A stretch of 64,000 nucleotides of DNA from NCBI RefSeq assembly GCF_001598475.1, contig NZ_BCZA01000010.1, positions 1 through 64,000 of the forward strand, read 5' to 3'. The translations under genes and the position numbers were made by a program. Positions 10,700 to 19,795 of the stretch are shown here, in pieces. Below the pieces are notes generated by a model. The model did not search any database. It saw nothing but the letters and a program-made list of their open reading frames with translations, and was not told where the DNA came from. The DNA comes from Pantoea agglomerans NBRC 102470 (GTDB taxonomy: Bacteria > Pseudomonadota > Gammaproteobacteria > Enterobacterales > Enterobacteriaceae). Each line of letters starts with the position of its first letter. Position 1 is the first letter of the stretch.

Positions 10700-12112
10700 A
10701 TGTCACAGCAGCAGATAGTCATTATCGGTGGTGGTTTTACCGGCACCGCGCTGGCAATCCATCTGGCCCGGGCTGGCCAGGCAGGGTTGCATGTGACGGT
10801 GATTGAACCACGAGCGCAGCTTGCTCAGGGTGTGGCATACGGCACCACCGATCCGGCCCACCGCATCAATGTGCCAGCCGCCAGAATGCAGCTTGCTGGG
10901 GATGAGGAGGGCATATTTGACCGCGACTATCGCGCATCGCCCGCCTTTCAGGCCGACCCGGACGCGTTGTGGCGTGACGGCAATGTCTACCCGCAACGCG
11001 GGGAGTTTAGTCGCTGGGTCAATGCGCAGTTTGTGCATCAGCAGCAGCATTCGCCGGTAAAACTTAGTCATCTGCGTGATAGCGCGGTTGCGCTGCAGCA
11101 TGGTGTAGTGACCACAGCCTCAGGGCAGAAGATCCGGGCCGATCAGGTGGTGCTGGCCATCAGCCATCCACCGCCGGACCTGCCTGCGCTGCTGAAGCCC
11201 TTACAGGGGCATCCGGGGTTGATTGCCAATCCCTGGCAGAATGGCGCGCTGGCACAGGTCGCACCTGACGATCGGGTAGCGATTATCGGTTCAGGGCTGA
11301 CCATGTCCGATGTGGTGGCATCGCTGCATCGCCAGCAGCATCGCGGAGAGATTACCGCCTTCTCACGCCGTGGACAGCTGCCGCGAGCCAACCTGAGCGG
11401 CAGCGATGAGAGCTACACCCTGGATTACAGTCAGCCACAGCCCGCCAGCGCACGTGGCTGGTTACATCGGGTGCGTCAGGAGGTAAAACAGGCAGCCGCG
11501 TTAAATCTGCCCTGGCAGCTGGTGCTGGATGATATCCGCCGTAACGGCCAGCGTATCTGGCAGAGCCTTTCACTGCATGAGCAGCAGCGTTTTCTGCACC
11601 ATCTTCGCCCCTGGTGGGATGTTCACCGCTACCGGATTGCCCCGCAGGTAAGTCAGATTCTCAACCAGCAGCAGGCGAGCGGTCAGTTGTCACTGCTGGC
11701 GGCGCGGCTGATGGGCGCGGAAGCGGTGGGAAACAATCTTCAGCTGACGCTGCGCCGGCGTGGAGCGCAATCAGAAATCCGGGTGGTGGAAAAAGTGATT
11801 GTCACCACCGGGCCAGCGCACAACGCACTGCTTAAAAGTAACGCGCTGCTGCGCCAGCTCCACGGCGACGGCGTGATTCAGCCCGATCCGCTGGCGCTGG
11901 GCATTCAGGTTAACGCGCTGTCACAGACGCTGAATGCGCAGGGTGATGCCAATCCTCATCTCTATGTAGCCGGGCCTGCCGCGCGTGGTCGCTTTGGCGA
12001 ACTCATGGGATTACCGCAGGTTGCAGAACACGCTGAGTCCGTAGCACGGCAGCTACTCTCCACCACGCCGCTGCCCCTCAGCGAGCGATGTCCCGGCTCA
12101 CTCATCTACTGA
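10700..12112 (+). CDS. FAD/NAD(P)-binding oxidoreductase of the sulfur operon
   Basis: A 470-residue soluble flavoprotein with an N-terminal dinucleotide fold (IVIIGGGFTGTALA, about 6-19) and a second Rossmann signature at about 195-206 (VAIIGSGLTMSD). It belongs to the NAD_binding_9-type FAD/NAD(P)-binding family. The ATG at 10700, after AGAGAAGG, is preferred over longer in-frame starts inside ssuD. It starts 19 nt after ssuD, so the two are co-transcribed. It might supply reduced flavin or oxidise an organosulfur intermediate; neither can be shown. Substrate unknown. Confidence 0.8.
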   Translation: MSQQQIVIIGGGFTGTALAIHLARAGQAGLHVTVIEPRAQLAQGVAYGTTDPAHRINVPAARMQLAGDEEGIFDRDYRASPAFQADPDALWRDGNVYPQRGEFSRWVNAQFVHQQQHSPVKLSHLRDSAVALQHGVVTTASGQKIRADQVVLAISHPPPDLPALLKPLQGHPGLIANPWQNGALAQVAPDDRVAIIGSGLTMSDVVASLHRQQHRGEITAFSRRGQLPRANLSGSDESYTLDYSQPQPASARGWLHRVRQEVKQAAALNLPWQLVLDDIRRNGQRIWQSLSLHEQQRFLHHLRPWWDVHRYRIAPQVSQILNQQQASGQLSLLAARLMGAEAVGNNLQLTLRRRGAQSEIRVVEKVIVTTGPAHNALLKSNALLRQLHGDGVIQPDPLALGIQVNALSQTLNAQGDANPHLYVAGPAARGRFGELMGLPQVAEHAESVARQLLSTTPLPLSERCPGSLIY

Positions 12113-12180
12113 ATCACCCTTCCGGAACAATCACTAAAAGGTGGGTGGCAAGCGATTGCCGCATCCGCCCAGGAGTCGCT

Positions 12181-13566
12181 ATGTCATCGCAACGTGAAAT
12201 TCGCCTGAATGCTTTCGATATGAACTGTGTCGGTCATCAATCGCCCGGCTTATGGGCGCATCCCCGGGATCGTTCCTGGCAGTACAAAGATCTGGAGTAC
12301 TGGACCGACTTAGCACGCCTGCTGGAGCGCGGCAGGTTTGATGGACTGTTTATTGCTGATGTGCTTGGGGTATACGACGTGCTCAATGGCAATAACCAGG
12401 CCGCGATTCGGCACGCCACGCAGGTGCCGGTAAACGATCCGCTGGCGTTAATCACGCCGATGGCGCTGGTGACGGAACATCTGGGCTTTGGCCTGACCGC
12501 CTCACTGTCGTTTGAACACCCCTACCCGTTTGCGCGGCGGATCTCGACGCTGGATCATCTGACCAAAGGCCGCATTGGCTGGAATATTGTAACCTCCTAT
12601 CTGGAAAGCGGTGCGCGTAATATCGGACATCAGGCCCAGACCGACCACGATGCGCGCTACGACTATGCCGATGAATATCTGCAGGTTATCTATAAGCTGC
12701 TGGAGGGAAGCTGGGAAGATGGCGCGGTCCTGCGCGATCGTGAACGTCATATTTTCAGTGACCCGAATAAAATCCATCCGATAAATCATCAGGGTAAATT
12801 CTTCCAGGTGCCCGGCATCCATCTGTGTGAACCTTCGCCGCAGCGCACGCCGGTACTATATCAGGCAGGCGCCTCCAGCCGCGGTAAAGCGTTTGCGGCG
12901 GAGCATGCCGAATGCGTGTTCGTAGCGGCCCCTTCAAAAGTGCTGCTGAAGAAAACCGTGGCGGATATTCGCCGGAGAGCCGCTGAAGCGGGACGCGATC
13001 CCCGTTCCATACTGATCTTCAACCTGCAGACAGTCATTGTTGGCGAAACCGACCTGGCGGCGCAGGCCAAATGGCAGGAGTACAAGCGCTATGTCAGTTA
13101 CGAAGGCGCGCTGGCGCTGATCTCAGGCTGGACCGGCATCGATTTCGGGCAGTATCAGCCGGATCAGGTACTGAAACATCTGCACACCAATGCGATTCAG
13201 TCGGCGGTTGAGACATTCTCCACTGCCGATCCCAACCGCCAATGGACGGTGCAGGGCCTGGCAGACTGGGTGGGCATTGGCGGATTTGGTCCGCTGCTGG
13301 TGGGCAGCGCTAAAACGGTGGCCGATGAGCTGCAAAGCTGGGTCGAAGAGACAGACGTCGATGGTTTTAACCTCGCCTACGCCGTAACACACGAAACCTT
13401 TACTGACGTGGTGGAACTGCTGGTGCCGGAACTGCAAAAGCGTGGCGTCTACAAGCAGGAGTATCAGCCCGGCACGCTGCGTGAAAAGTTATTTGGCAAG
13501 GGGCCGCGGCTGGCGTCGCCGCATCCGGGTGCCGGTTATCGCCGGAGTGCGGATCTGGAACAGTGA
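12181..13566 (+). CDS. NtaA/SnaA/DszA-family FMN-dependent monooxygenase
   Basis: A 461-residue luciferase-like monooxygenase. The opening LNAFDMNCVGHQSPGLW, the segment TKGRIGWNIVTSYLES and the C-terminal GFNLAYAVTHETFTD are typical of the NtaA (nitrilotriacetate), SnaA and DszA (dibenzothiophene sulfone) family. These enzymes use FMNH2 from a partner reductase. The ATG at 12181 follows AGGAG directly upstream and fits the family's usual length; longer frames start inside the preceding gene. It is the third gene of the ssuD operon, 68 nt after the flavoprotein. In this context a sulfone or sulfonate substrate is more likely than nitrilotriacetate; that is inference. Confidence 0.85.
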   Translation: MSSQREIRLNAFDMNCVGHQSPGLWAHPRDRSWQYKDLEYWTDLARLLERGRFDGLFIADVLGVYDVLNGNNQAAIRHATQVPVNDPLALITPMALVTEHLGFGLTASLSFEHPYPFARRISTLDHLTKGRIGWNIVTSYLESGARNIGHQAQTDHDARYDYADEYLQVIYKLLEGSWEDGAVLRDRERHIFSDPNKIHPINHQGKFFQVPGIHLCEPSPQRTPVLYQAGASSRGKAFAAEHAECVFVAAPSKVLLKKTVADIRRRAAEAGRDPRSILIFNLQTVIVGETDLAAQAKWQEYKRYVSYEGALALISGWTGIDFGQYQPDQVLKHLHTNAIQSAVETFSTADPNRQWTVQGLADWVGIGGFGPLLVGSAKTVADELQSWVEETDVDGFNLAYAVTHETFTDVVELLVPELQKRGVYKQEYQPGTLREKLFGKGPRLASPHPGAGYRRSADLEQ

Positions 13567-13617
13567 GCAGCAAGGGTGGAAGTTTCATAACAGAGACGGC
13601 TGGCTGCCCGGCATGAA

Positions 13618-13671
13618 TAACCGGCGCATAGCAAGGTGCAAGGAGACAAGAGTACGTCTTGTCGCCGGTTA
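13618..13671 (+). other. bulged hairpin after the monooxygenase gene
   Basis: TAACCGGC (13618-13625) pairs with GCCGGTTA (13664-13671), and GACAAGA (13645-13651) pairs with TCTTGTC (13657-13663). The 3' arm is continuous while the 5' arm carries a bulge of about 19 nt. It lies 52 nt after the monooxygenase stop. There is no T-run, so it is not a plain terminator; it may be an RNA element, an operator or an mRNA-stabilising structure. Confidence 0.5.
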
Positions 13672-13730
13672 ATGGACAGGCATTACCGGACCGGTCATTG
13701 CTGTTAACCGTTGCTAAACAGGTCTGCCAT

Positions 13731-13763
13731 ATACTGCTGAAACTTCAACCGTTTCAGCAGTAT
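13731..13763. repeat. perfect 13-bp inverted repeat between the monooxygenase and MFS genes
   Basis: ATACTGCTGAAAC (13731-13743) and GTTTCAGCAGTAT (13751-13763) are exact reverse complements with a 7-nt loop. No T-run follows on either strand. It may end the ssuD operon, or be a binding site upstream of the MFS gene (start 13951). I found no sigma-54 element between here and that start. Confidence 0.6.
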
Positions 13764-13950
13764 AAAAAACAACATTTCGCTGAACACTACCGGATGAATT
13801 TTAATATTTCATGCGGGGTCTGGCGTGGGTGAAATATAATCCTATCTTATTGAATTAATTATAATAGTTATCTGATTTTGTTGGTTGTTAACTATGCCAG
13901 TAATTCATATAAAACCCTCGTTACCTGCTGAATATAATAACGAGGATACG

Positions 13951-15411
13951 ATGAGTACATTAGAAATTGACAACACCTTAACTGCGCCACCGCCTCACTC
14001 TCAACCGGTTCGATCGGTGAGTGATGTGGCCCGGCTGATCAACAGTAACACCGAAAAAAACAGCTATGCGCGCTGGATTGTTTTCCTGGCGCTGGGCGGC
14101 GTGTTTCTTGATGCCTACGATCTCACTACCCTCTCCTACGGCATCGATGATGTGGTAAAGGAGTTTGGTTTAACCCCGGTACTCACGGGCCTGGTGACGT
14201 CGTCAATCATGATCGGCACCATTGTGGGTAATCTGGTCGGCGGCTGGCTGACCGATAAATATGGCCGTTACTCAGTTTTTATGGCGGACATGTTGTTTTT
14301 TGTCGTCTCCGCCATTGCGGCAGGTCTGGCCCCCAACGTCTGGGTGTTGATTGGTGCCCGTTTTCTGATGGGCATCGGCGTCGGGATCGATCTGCCGGTT
14401 GCCATGGCCTATCTGGCAGAATTCTCTAAGTTCTCCGGCAAGGGCAATAAAGCATCGCGCCTCGCAGCCTGGTGCCCGATGTGGTATGCCGCTTCGTCTG
14501 CCTGCTTCTTTATTATTTTTGCGCTCTATTTCCTGCTGCCCGCCGAACATATCGACTGGCTGTGGCGCGCCTCGCTGCTGTTTGGCGCCGTACCGGCGCT
14601 ACTGATTATTGCGGTGCGCAGTAAGTTTATGAATGAGTCACCGCTGTGGGCGGCGAATCAGGGCGACCTGAGCGGTGCGGTGCGTATTCTGCGTGACTCT
14701 TACGGCATTGTTGCGCATGAGGAGCCGCCCGCTAAAACCGATGCGGTGAAAGCGAAGCCGAAAGTGCGTTTCCGCGTACTGTTTCAGAAGCCTTATCTGG
14801 AGCGCACGGTCGTCAGTGCGGTGATGAACGTCTGTATTTCATTTGAATACACCGCCATCGCTTTCTTCCTGCCCTCTATCCTGGCGCAATTTCTCGGCGC
14901 GGGCGTATTTGAAACTATCTCTGCCTCGCTGGGACTGAATGCGTTGTTCGCCTTTACCGGCGGGCTGTTGGGGATGCGACTGGCGTGGAAATTTCCCTCA
15001 CGGCATGTCGCAATCGCCGGATTTGCGCTGCAGTTTATCGCGCTGATTTCGCTGGCATTGATCGGTCATCCGCAGGCGACAGCTGGCGTGGTGTTTGCGG
15101 TACTGATGCTGGGTTTGTGGCTCTTTGCAGAGGGATTCGGACCCGGCGCACAGTTGATGATCTATCCGGCGCTCTCCTACCCGACCCACATACGCGCCAC
15201 CGGTGTCGGCTTTAGTCGTTCGCTCTCCGGTGTGGGCAGCGCGCTGGCGCTGTTTATTCTGCCAATTTTGCAGGCGCGTTACGGCACCAATATGTTCTGG
15301 ATTGTCTCACTGGCCGCACTTATCCCGATTATTTTCCTGTTAATCATTCGTTTTGAACCGACACGACAGGACATCGATGAACAACCCGACTCAGGAGAGG
15401 ATCATGTCTGA
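13951..15411 (+). CDS. MFS transporter of the sulfur cluster
   Basis: A 486-residue major facilitator protein with about 12 membrane segments and a cytoplasmic N-tail of about 45 residues. The motif-A variant GGWLTDKYGRYS follows helix 2, and the central loop holds a charged Lys-rich stretch, as in metabolite:proton symporters. ATG at 13951 follows AACGAGG; an upstream ATG at 13885 lacks a ribosome site. Its 3' end overlaps the SfnB-like gene by 8 nt. Import of an organosulfur substrate is the simplest role and would complement the missing SsuBC permease, but export is possible. Confidence 0.8.
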   Translation: MSTLEIDNTLTAPPPHSQPVRSVSDVARLINSNTEKNSYARWIVFLALGGVFLDAYDLTTLSYGIDDVVKEFGLTPVLTGLVTSSIMIGTIVGNLVGGWLTDKYGRYSVFMADMLFFVVSAIAAGLAPNVWVLIGARFLMGIGVGIDLPVAMAYLAEFSKFSGKGNKASRLAAWCPMWYAASSACFFIIFALYFLLPAEHIDWLWRASLLFGAVPALLIIAVRSKFMNESPLWAANQGDLSGAVRILRDSYGIVAHEEPPAKTDAVKAKPKVRFRVLFQKPYLERTVVSAVMNVCISFEYTAIAFFLPSILAQFLGAGVFETISASLGLNALFAFTGGLLGMRLAWKFPSRHVAIAGFALQFIALISLALIGHPQATAGVVFAVLMLGLWLFAEGFGPGAQLMIYPALSYPTHIRATGVGFSRSLSGVGSALALFILPILQARYGTNMFWIVSLAALIPIIFLLIIRFEPTRQDIDEQPDSGEDHV

Positions 15412-16621
15412 ATTAAATCGCACCGAATTTGCCGAACTGGTTCAGCATTTCAGGCCGCTGTTCGCCCGCATCGCTGAGGGGGCAAGTGCCCGTGAAACCG
15501 AACGCACACTGTTGCATGAACCGATTCGCTGGCTGAAAGCGGCGCGCTTTGGCACCCTGCGTATCCCTAAAGAAGAAGGCGGCTTTGGGGTTTCGCTGCC
15601 GCAGTTATTTGCTCTGCTGACCGAACTGGCTGAGGCAGATTCCAACCTGCCACAGGCGCTGCGTGCGCACTTCGCATTTATTGAGGATCGCCTGAACCAG
15701 CCAGCCAGTGAGGATCGGCGTCGCTGGTTCCGCCGCTTTGTGGACGGTGAGCTGGTGGGCAGCGGCTGGAGCGAGATCGGCGCGGTTAAGCTGGGTGAAG
15801 TCAACACTCAGGTTTCTCCCGATGAGGGGGGATGGCGGATCAGCGGTGAGAAGTTCTACAGCACCGGCACACTCTATGCGGACTGGATTGATGTCTATGC
15901 TCAGCGCGCGGATAACGGTCGTGACGTGATTGCCCTGGTGAACACCCACCAGAATGAGGTGGAGCGCGATGATGACTGGGATGGCTTCGGGCAGCGACTG
16001 ACCGGCAGTGGTACTACGCGCTTTCATCAGGCCCGGGTTGAACTGCCACATGTCTATGATTTCAGTGAGCGTTTCCGCTATCAGACGGCATTCTATCAGC
16101 ATGTCTTACTGGCCACGCTGGCGGGCATCGGGCGGGCGGTGGTGCGCGATGCTGCTCAGGGCGTGGCGCAGCGTAAGCGTATTTACAGCCACGGTAATGC
16201 GCCGCAGGTGAAGCAGGATGTTCAGGTGTTGCAGGTGGTCGGTCAGATAAGCAGCTGGGCATGGGCAGCCGAAGCCGCCGTCGACCGGGCGACCCACTCG
16301 TTGCAGCAAGCATTTGAGCTGCAACTGAGTGGCGCAGATGAGGCACAGCTTCATGCGGCAAACGTGCTGGCCGAAGTAGAGTCCGCTCAGGCACAGGCGG
16401 TGGCCGTTGAGCTGGTGACGCGTGCGGCAACAGAATTCTTCAATGCGCTGGGTGCATCTGATACCCGAGTCAGCAAGGCACTTGACCGGCACTGGCGTAA
16501 TGCACGAACAGTGTCGTCGCACAATCCGGTGATCTACAAGCTACGTAATGTGGGTGACTGGGAGGTGAACGGCACCGATCCGACCTTCATCTGGCAGATA
16601 GGCAATGGAAATGGAGTGTAA
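15404..16621 (+). CDS. SfnB/DszC-like acyl-CoA dehydrogenase-fold oxidoreductase
   Basis: A 405-residue protein with the acyl-CoA dehydrogenase fold: an N-terminal helical domain, a middle beta domain (GWRISGEKFYSTGTLYADW, about 145-165) and a C-terminal four-helix domain. This branch includes SfnB (sulfur acquisition) and DszC (dibenzothiophene monooxygenase), which are flavin-dependent oxygenases rather than true dehydrogenases. ATG at 15404 follows AGGAGAGG and lies inside the end of the MFS gene, so translation is coupled. Together with the preceding genes it points to oxidation of an organosulfur compound. The exact substrate is not predictable. Confidence 0.85.
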   Translation: MSELNRTEFAELVQHFRPLFARIAEGASARETERTLLHEPIRWLKAARFGTLRIPKEEGGFGVSLPQLFALLTELAEADSNLPQALRAHFAFIEDRLNQPASEDRRRWFRRFVDGELVGSGWSEIGAVKLGEVNTQVSPDEGGWRISGEKFYSTGTLYADWIDVYAQRADNGRDVIALVNTHQNEVERDDDWDGFGQRLTGSGTTRFHQARVELPHVYDFSERFRYQTAFYQHVLLATLAGIGRAVVRDAAQGVAQRKRIYSHGNAPQVKQDVQVLQVVGQISSWAWAAEAAVDRATHSLQQAFELQLSGADEAQLHAANVLAEVESAQAQAVAVELVTRAATEFFNALGASDTRVSKALDRHWRNARTVSSHNPVIYKLRNVGDWEVNGTDPTFIWQIGNGNGV

Positions 16622-16862
16622 AACCGCTATTTCATGGGCAGATATTTGCGTTTGGGAATTGATCAGCCTGCAATGGAAGTACCAAACCGACAGATTTCAG
16701 TTTATTCGGATGGGAAACTGATGCTGGCCATTTAATAGCACTTATACTGTCCGTGATACAGGAAACAGACACGCTAAATGCGAAGAATATTAATTGCCAT
16801 TTCTTAAGTATGAGTCAGGCGTTATTATCTTCAAGCCCGAGCGTTTATTTTCGCGCAAAGGG

Positions 16863-16902
16863 AAAAAGAGCCAGCATCACACCATGACGCTGGCTCTTTT
16901 TT
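16863..16902. terminator. bidirectional terminator between convergent genes
   Basis: AAAAAGAGCCAGC (16863-16875) and GCTGGCTCTTTTT (16889-16901) are exact complements around a 13-nt loop, with A-run and T-run flanks, so it can end transcripts from both sides. The stretch 16622-16862 before it holds no gene. Confidence 0.85.
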
Positions 16903-16918
16903 CATCAGTGCGTCTGTT

Positions 16919-17389
16919 TTAAGGCTTGCTTACAGGCTCTGGCATAGCTGAAGAGTGATGGGTTGAGATTTTCCAGCCCTTACCATCCCAGACATAAGTG
17001 AAAGTGTAACGTGCTGTGACGTGCGTGTTATCTTTAAAAGTAAATGTATAAACGCCGGTATCAATCGCTTTATTACAACCGATTCTGATAGTCCGGGAAT
17101 CAATTTTACCGCTCGGCCCTTTTTTCAGGAAATCTTTAAAATAATCGATACGTTCCTGATCGGTCAGACGTACCTGATTTGAAATGGTCGGCAGCAAAAC
17201 GGCATCGCTGACATATAATTCAGAGACTTTGGTTGCATCACCGGTTGCCAGAGAGTCATTCCAGGCGTCAAACAGGTTGGCCACATCCTGCTCTGAGGCT
17301 CTGACACAGGCCACGGACTGTTGTGCCTGCGTAACAACTGGGGCGCAGGAAAGACCTAAAAGGCACAGCGATAATAACGTTTTTTTCAT
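16919..17389 (-). CDS. SgcJ/EcaC-like (CaMKII-AD / NTF2 fold) exported protein
   Basis: A 156-residue protein with a signal peptide of about 22 residues (cut after TQA) followed by a single NTF2-like domain: FDAWNDSLATGDATKVSELY, a central beta region and the YTFTYVWDGKGWKISTHHSS end. This matches the SgcJ/EcaC or CaMKII-association-domain-like family, small cone-shaped barrels often annotated as oxidoreductases without direct evidence. ATG at 17389 follows AGGATG. It is monocistronic and convergent with the sulfur cluster. No function is proposed. Confidence 0.75.
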   Translation of the reverse strand: MKKTLLSLCLLGLSCAPVVTQAQQSVACVRASEQDVANLFDAWNDSLATGDATKVSELYVSDAVLLPTISNQVRLTDQERIDYFKDFLKKGPSGKIDSRTIRIGCNKAIDTGVYTFTFKDNTHVTARYTFTYVWDGKGWKISTHHSSAMPEPVSKP

Positions 17390-18134
17390 GAAAACATCCT
17401 CATATTTACCCTGGGTGAAGCCGACGTTCTGTGCGTTCTTCCAGACGCCGCCATAAAATGTGTATAACTCGTTAATACGTTTTAATCCTGCTGATCAGCC
17501 AGAATAAGACCGCTGCGATAAATACATTAGCCGCTTTATTCGATTAAAAAGCTGATGCATATACTTATCGACGCTTTTGATATGCAGGGGAACAAGATAG
17601 ATGAAAGGAAGTGCTGTCTGGTATTTAAATCGGCGATAAGCTGGTATTTAGTTTTTTGTTCTGAGGGTTAATGCCTGGGTCTCTTTTGGTAGCGTAAATG
17701 ACATGTCGCCTGTTCAGAGCTATGAACGTAATATCGGGAAGTTGTGTTTAATTTATGTGCTCTATAAAACTTTCAAAGGGTATTGCCTTTGAGCAGTGTT
17801 ATATGGAACCTTTTTATGAGTCATTAATTTAACTGACTAACTAATTAACGTCGTCTGCCATTTTTCAACATCTCTATTTTGATGCTCCTGCTCATTATTG
17901 CGCTGGAAAAATAAAGCATCGTGATGCGCTGATTTATTTAAATAATGATTAAACCGTTCATACCTTGGTTTAAACGCGCCTTAGTTTGAGACATTTTTTT
18001 GCATCGTGGTTTCACTTGAACAACTCGCAGTGAGTTACGTTCAGCTATCGATAAAGCGTGTGACCTATACCTTCCCTGACTGACTGCGATGAGCGTCAAT
18101 CCGTTAAAAGCCAGACGGGATCGGTTACGCCACA
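17390..18134. other. intergenic, no gene seen
   Basis: About 745 nt without a supported gene between the SgcJ-like gene and the lox-like site. The longest reading frame (minus strand, to 18228) runs straight through the lox-like palindrome and has no ribosome site. Composition is AT-rich in the middle. Confidence 0.4.
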
Positions 18135-18168
18135 CTAACTTCGTATAATTGTTCTTATACGAAGTCAT
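18135..18168. other. loxP-like recombination site
   Basis: CTAACTTCGTATA, spacer ATTGTTCT, TATACGAAGTCAT: two 13-bp arms around an 8-bp spacer, the layout of P1 loxP. Each arm differs from the loxP arm by one base; the spacer is unrelated. It lies 153 bp before a Cre-like recombinase gene. It is probably that enzyme's target, equivalent to the pox site described for the Panto recombinase. Confidence 0.9.
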
Positions 18169-18228
18169 GACATAGGGAAGGTGCCGGGTTAAGATGGATA
18201 GCAGTAGAGTTCGTCCTGAAAATGACAA

Positions 18229-18285
18229 CGCTACGTAAATTCTGCCCGGTTATCCCCCTGCTTAGTTCTCAGAATTAACGTAGCG
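18229..18285. repeat. 15-bp inverted repeat upstream of the recombinase gene
   Basis: CGCTACGTAAATTCT (18229-18243) and AGAATTAACGTAGCG (18271-18285) match in 14 of 15 positions around a 27-nt loop. It lies between the lox-like site and the recombinase start at 18322, so it may be an operator or accessory site controlling the recombinase gene. Confidence 0.6.
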
Positions 18286-18321
18286 CGATCATCGGCGTTT
18301 TTGGTTGATAAGTGAGCAAAT

Positions 18322-19359
18322 ATGAGTGAGTTAGTACCGTTAACCCCTCTGACGGTTGACCGGAATAGCGATATCACCGAGCGGCTCCGGCAGTTCGTTC
18401 AGGATAAAGAGGCTTTCTCACCTAACACCTGGCGACAGCTGCTTAGCGTGATGCGAATCTGCAATCGCTGGTCGGAAGATAACCAGCGCAGCTTCCTGCC
18501 GATGAGTGCAGACGATTTGCGTGACTATCTCTCTTTTCTGGCTGAAAGCGGCCGGGCCTCCTCAACCGTCACTTCACACGCGGCGTTAATTTCGATGTTA
18601 CACCGTAACGCCGGGTTGCCGGTGCCCAATGTCTCTCCGCTGGTTTTCCGGACGATGAAAAAGATAAATCGTGTGGCGGTGATCAACGGAGAGCGTGCAG
18701 GCCAGGCTGTGCCCTTCAGGCTGAGTGACCTGCTGGCGCTGGATAAAGAATGGTCAGGTTCTGATAACCTTCAGGCGCTTCGCGATCTGGCTTTTTTACA
18801 TGTGGCTTATGCAACGCTATTGCGTATCAGTGAACTGTCGCGTTTGCGGGTGCGGGATGTGATGCGTGCCGGTGATGGTCGCATCATTCTGGATGTGGCA
18901 TGGACAAAAACTATTGTGCAGACCGGCGGATTGATTAAGGCGCTCAGCGCCCGTTCAACTCAGCGACTGGAAGAGTGGATTGAAGCGTCCGGGCTATCCA
19001 GCCAGCCTGATGCCTGGCTGTTTACTGCAGTACATCGGTCTGGCCGGCCACTGATTGCCGAAAAGCCGATGAGCACAAGGGCACTGGAACAGATTTTTAG
19101 TCGGGCATGGCGCACTGCCGGAAAAGAGGGCGCAGTAAAGGCCAACAAAAATCGCTACACCGGCTGGAGTGGCCACAGCGCCAGGGTGGGTGCTGCGCAG
19201 GATATGGCAGATAAAGGCTATCCGATTGCCAGGATCATGCAGGAAGGCACGTGGAAAAAACCAGAAACACTGATGCGCTATATCCGCCATGTGGATGCAC
19301 ACAAAGGTGCCATGGTGGAGTTTATGGAGCAATATAGTGACCCTGATTATCCTGGCTGA
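18322..19359 (+). CDS. Cre-type tyrosine recombinase (Panto-like)
   Basis: A 345-residue tyrosine recombinase, nearly the length of P1 Cre (343) and alignable throughout. The N-terminal core-binding part has AFSPNTWRQLLSV (Cre: AFSEHTWKMLLSV). Catalytic residues are all present at near-Cre positions: Arg168 (TLLRISEL), Lys196 (WTKT), His285 and Arg288 (SGHSARVG), Trp311 and Tyr320 (LMRYIR). It should recombine the loxP-like site just upstream. In P1 this function resolves plasmid dimers; the same role on a large plasmid is plausible here. The start ATG has a modest GTGAG ribosome site. I recall a described relative named Panto from a Pantoea strain; identity is not verified. Confidence 0.95.
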   Translation: MSELVPLTPLTVDRNSDITERLRQFVQDKEAFSPNTWRQLLSVMRICNRWSEDNQRSFLPMSADDLRDYLSFLAESGRASSTVTSHAALISMLHRNAGLPVPNVSPLVFRTMKKINRVAVINGERAGQAVPFRLSDLLALDKEWSGSDNLQALRDLAFLHVAYATLLRISELSRLRVRDVMRAGDGRIILDVAWTKTIVQTGGLIKALSARSTQRLEEWIEASGLSSQPDAWLFTAVHRSGRPLIAEKPMSTRALEQIFSRAWRTAGKEGAVKANKNRYTGWSGHSARVGAAQDMADKGYPIARIMQEGTWKKPETLMRYIRHVDAHKGAMVEFMEQYSDPDYPG

Positions 19360-19795
19360 TGGCTCCTGAAAAGAGAATAAAGCCCCTTTTTCAGGCTGAA
19401 GTTATCCACAGAAAAAGTGGACAGCCTGTGTGTAAGCCGGTACGGATAAACGCTGCGTCGAGCATCCACAGCGTTCATCCGGCTGATTTAATTGATTTAT
19501 CCTTACTGCCATACCGCATGCTGCGAATCTGTCTGCAAAACAGGAGCTGCTATCCATAATAAGGGCATGCTGCAGTGCATGGTCAGACCTGCTTTGGTAA
19601 GTATCCGCCTTAGCGGGAAGGATAATGCTTCTGGCGGGGTTAATTGTCATGCTGCCTTTGTCACTGCTCATACGCTAATCATCCCACCATTCTGGCTTCA
19701 AATTCGTAAGAACAATCAACAGGGCAATCCTCACCTGTCCGCTGCGGCCAGGAATCGCCGGCAGCGGAAAGAGTGAATGTCATCAGTACTTATTT
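19360..19795. other. intergenic between the recombinase gene and feoB
   Basis: No supported gene. A single consensus DnaA-type box, TTATCCACA, is at 19402-19410; alone it does not make an origin. A hairpin TCCGCTGC/GCAGCGGA (19738-19768) sits just past the feoB stop and may end the feo transcript, although no T-run follows. No feoC gene is present. Confidence 0.5.

Noticed and set aside
12146-12160. TGGCAAGCGATTGCC before the NtaA-type gene as a sigma-54 promoter
   Set aside because: GG and GC are 9 nt apart instead of 10; it is better read as a short GGCAA/TTGCC hairpin.
17938-18228. 96-residue minus-strand frame upstream of the recombinase gene
   Set aside because: It runs through the lox-like palindrome, has no ribosome site and a coding-unlike composition.
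19402-19410. DnaA box as evidence of a replication origin
   Set aside because: A single box without iterons, AT-rich unwinding element or rep gene is not an origin.
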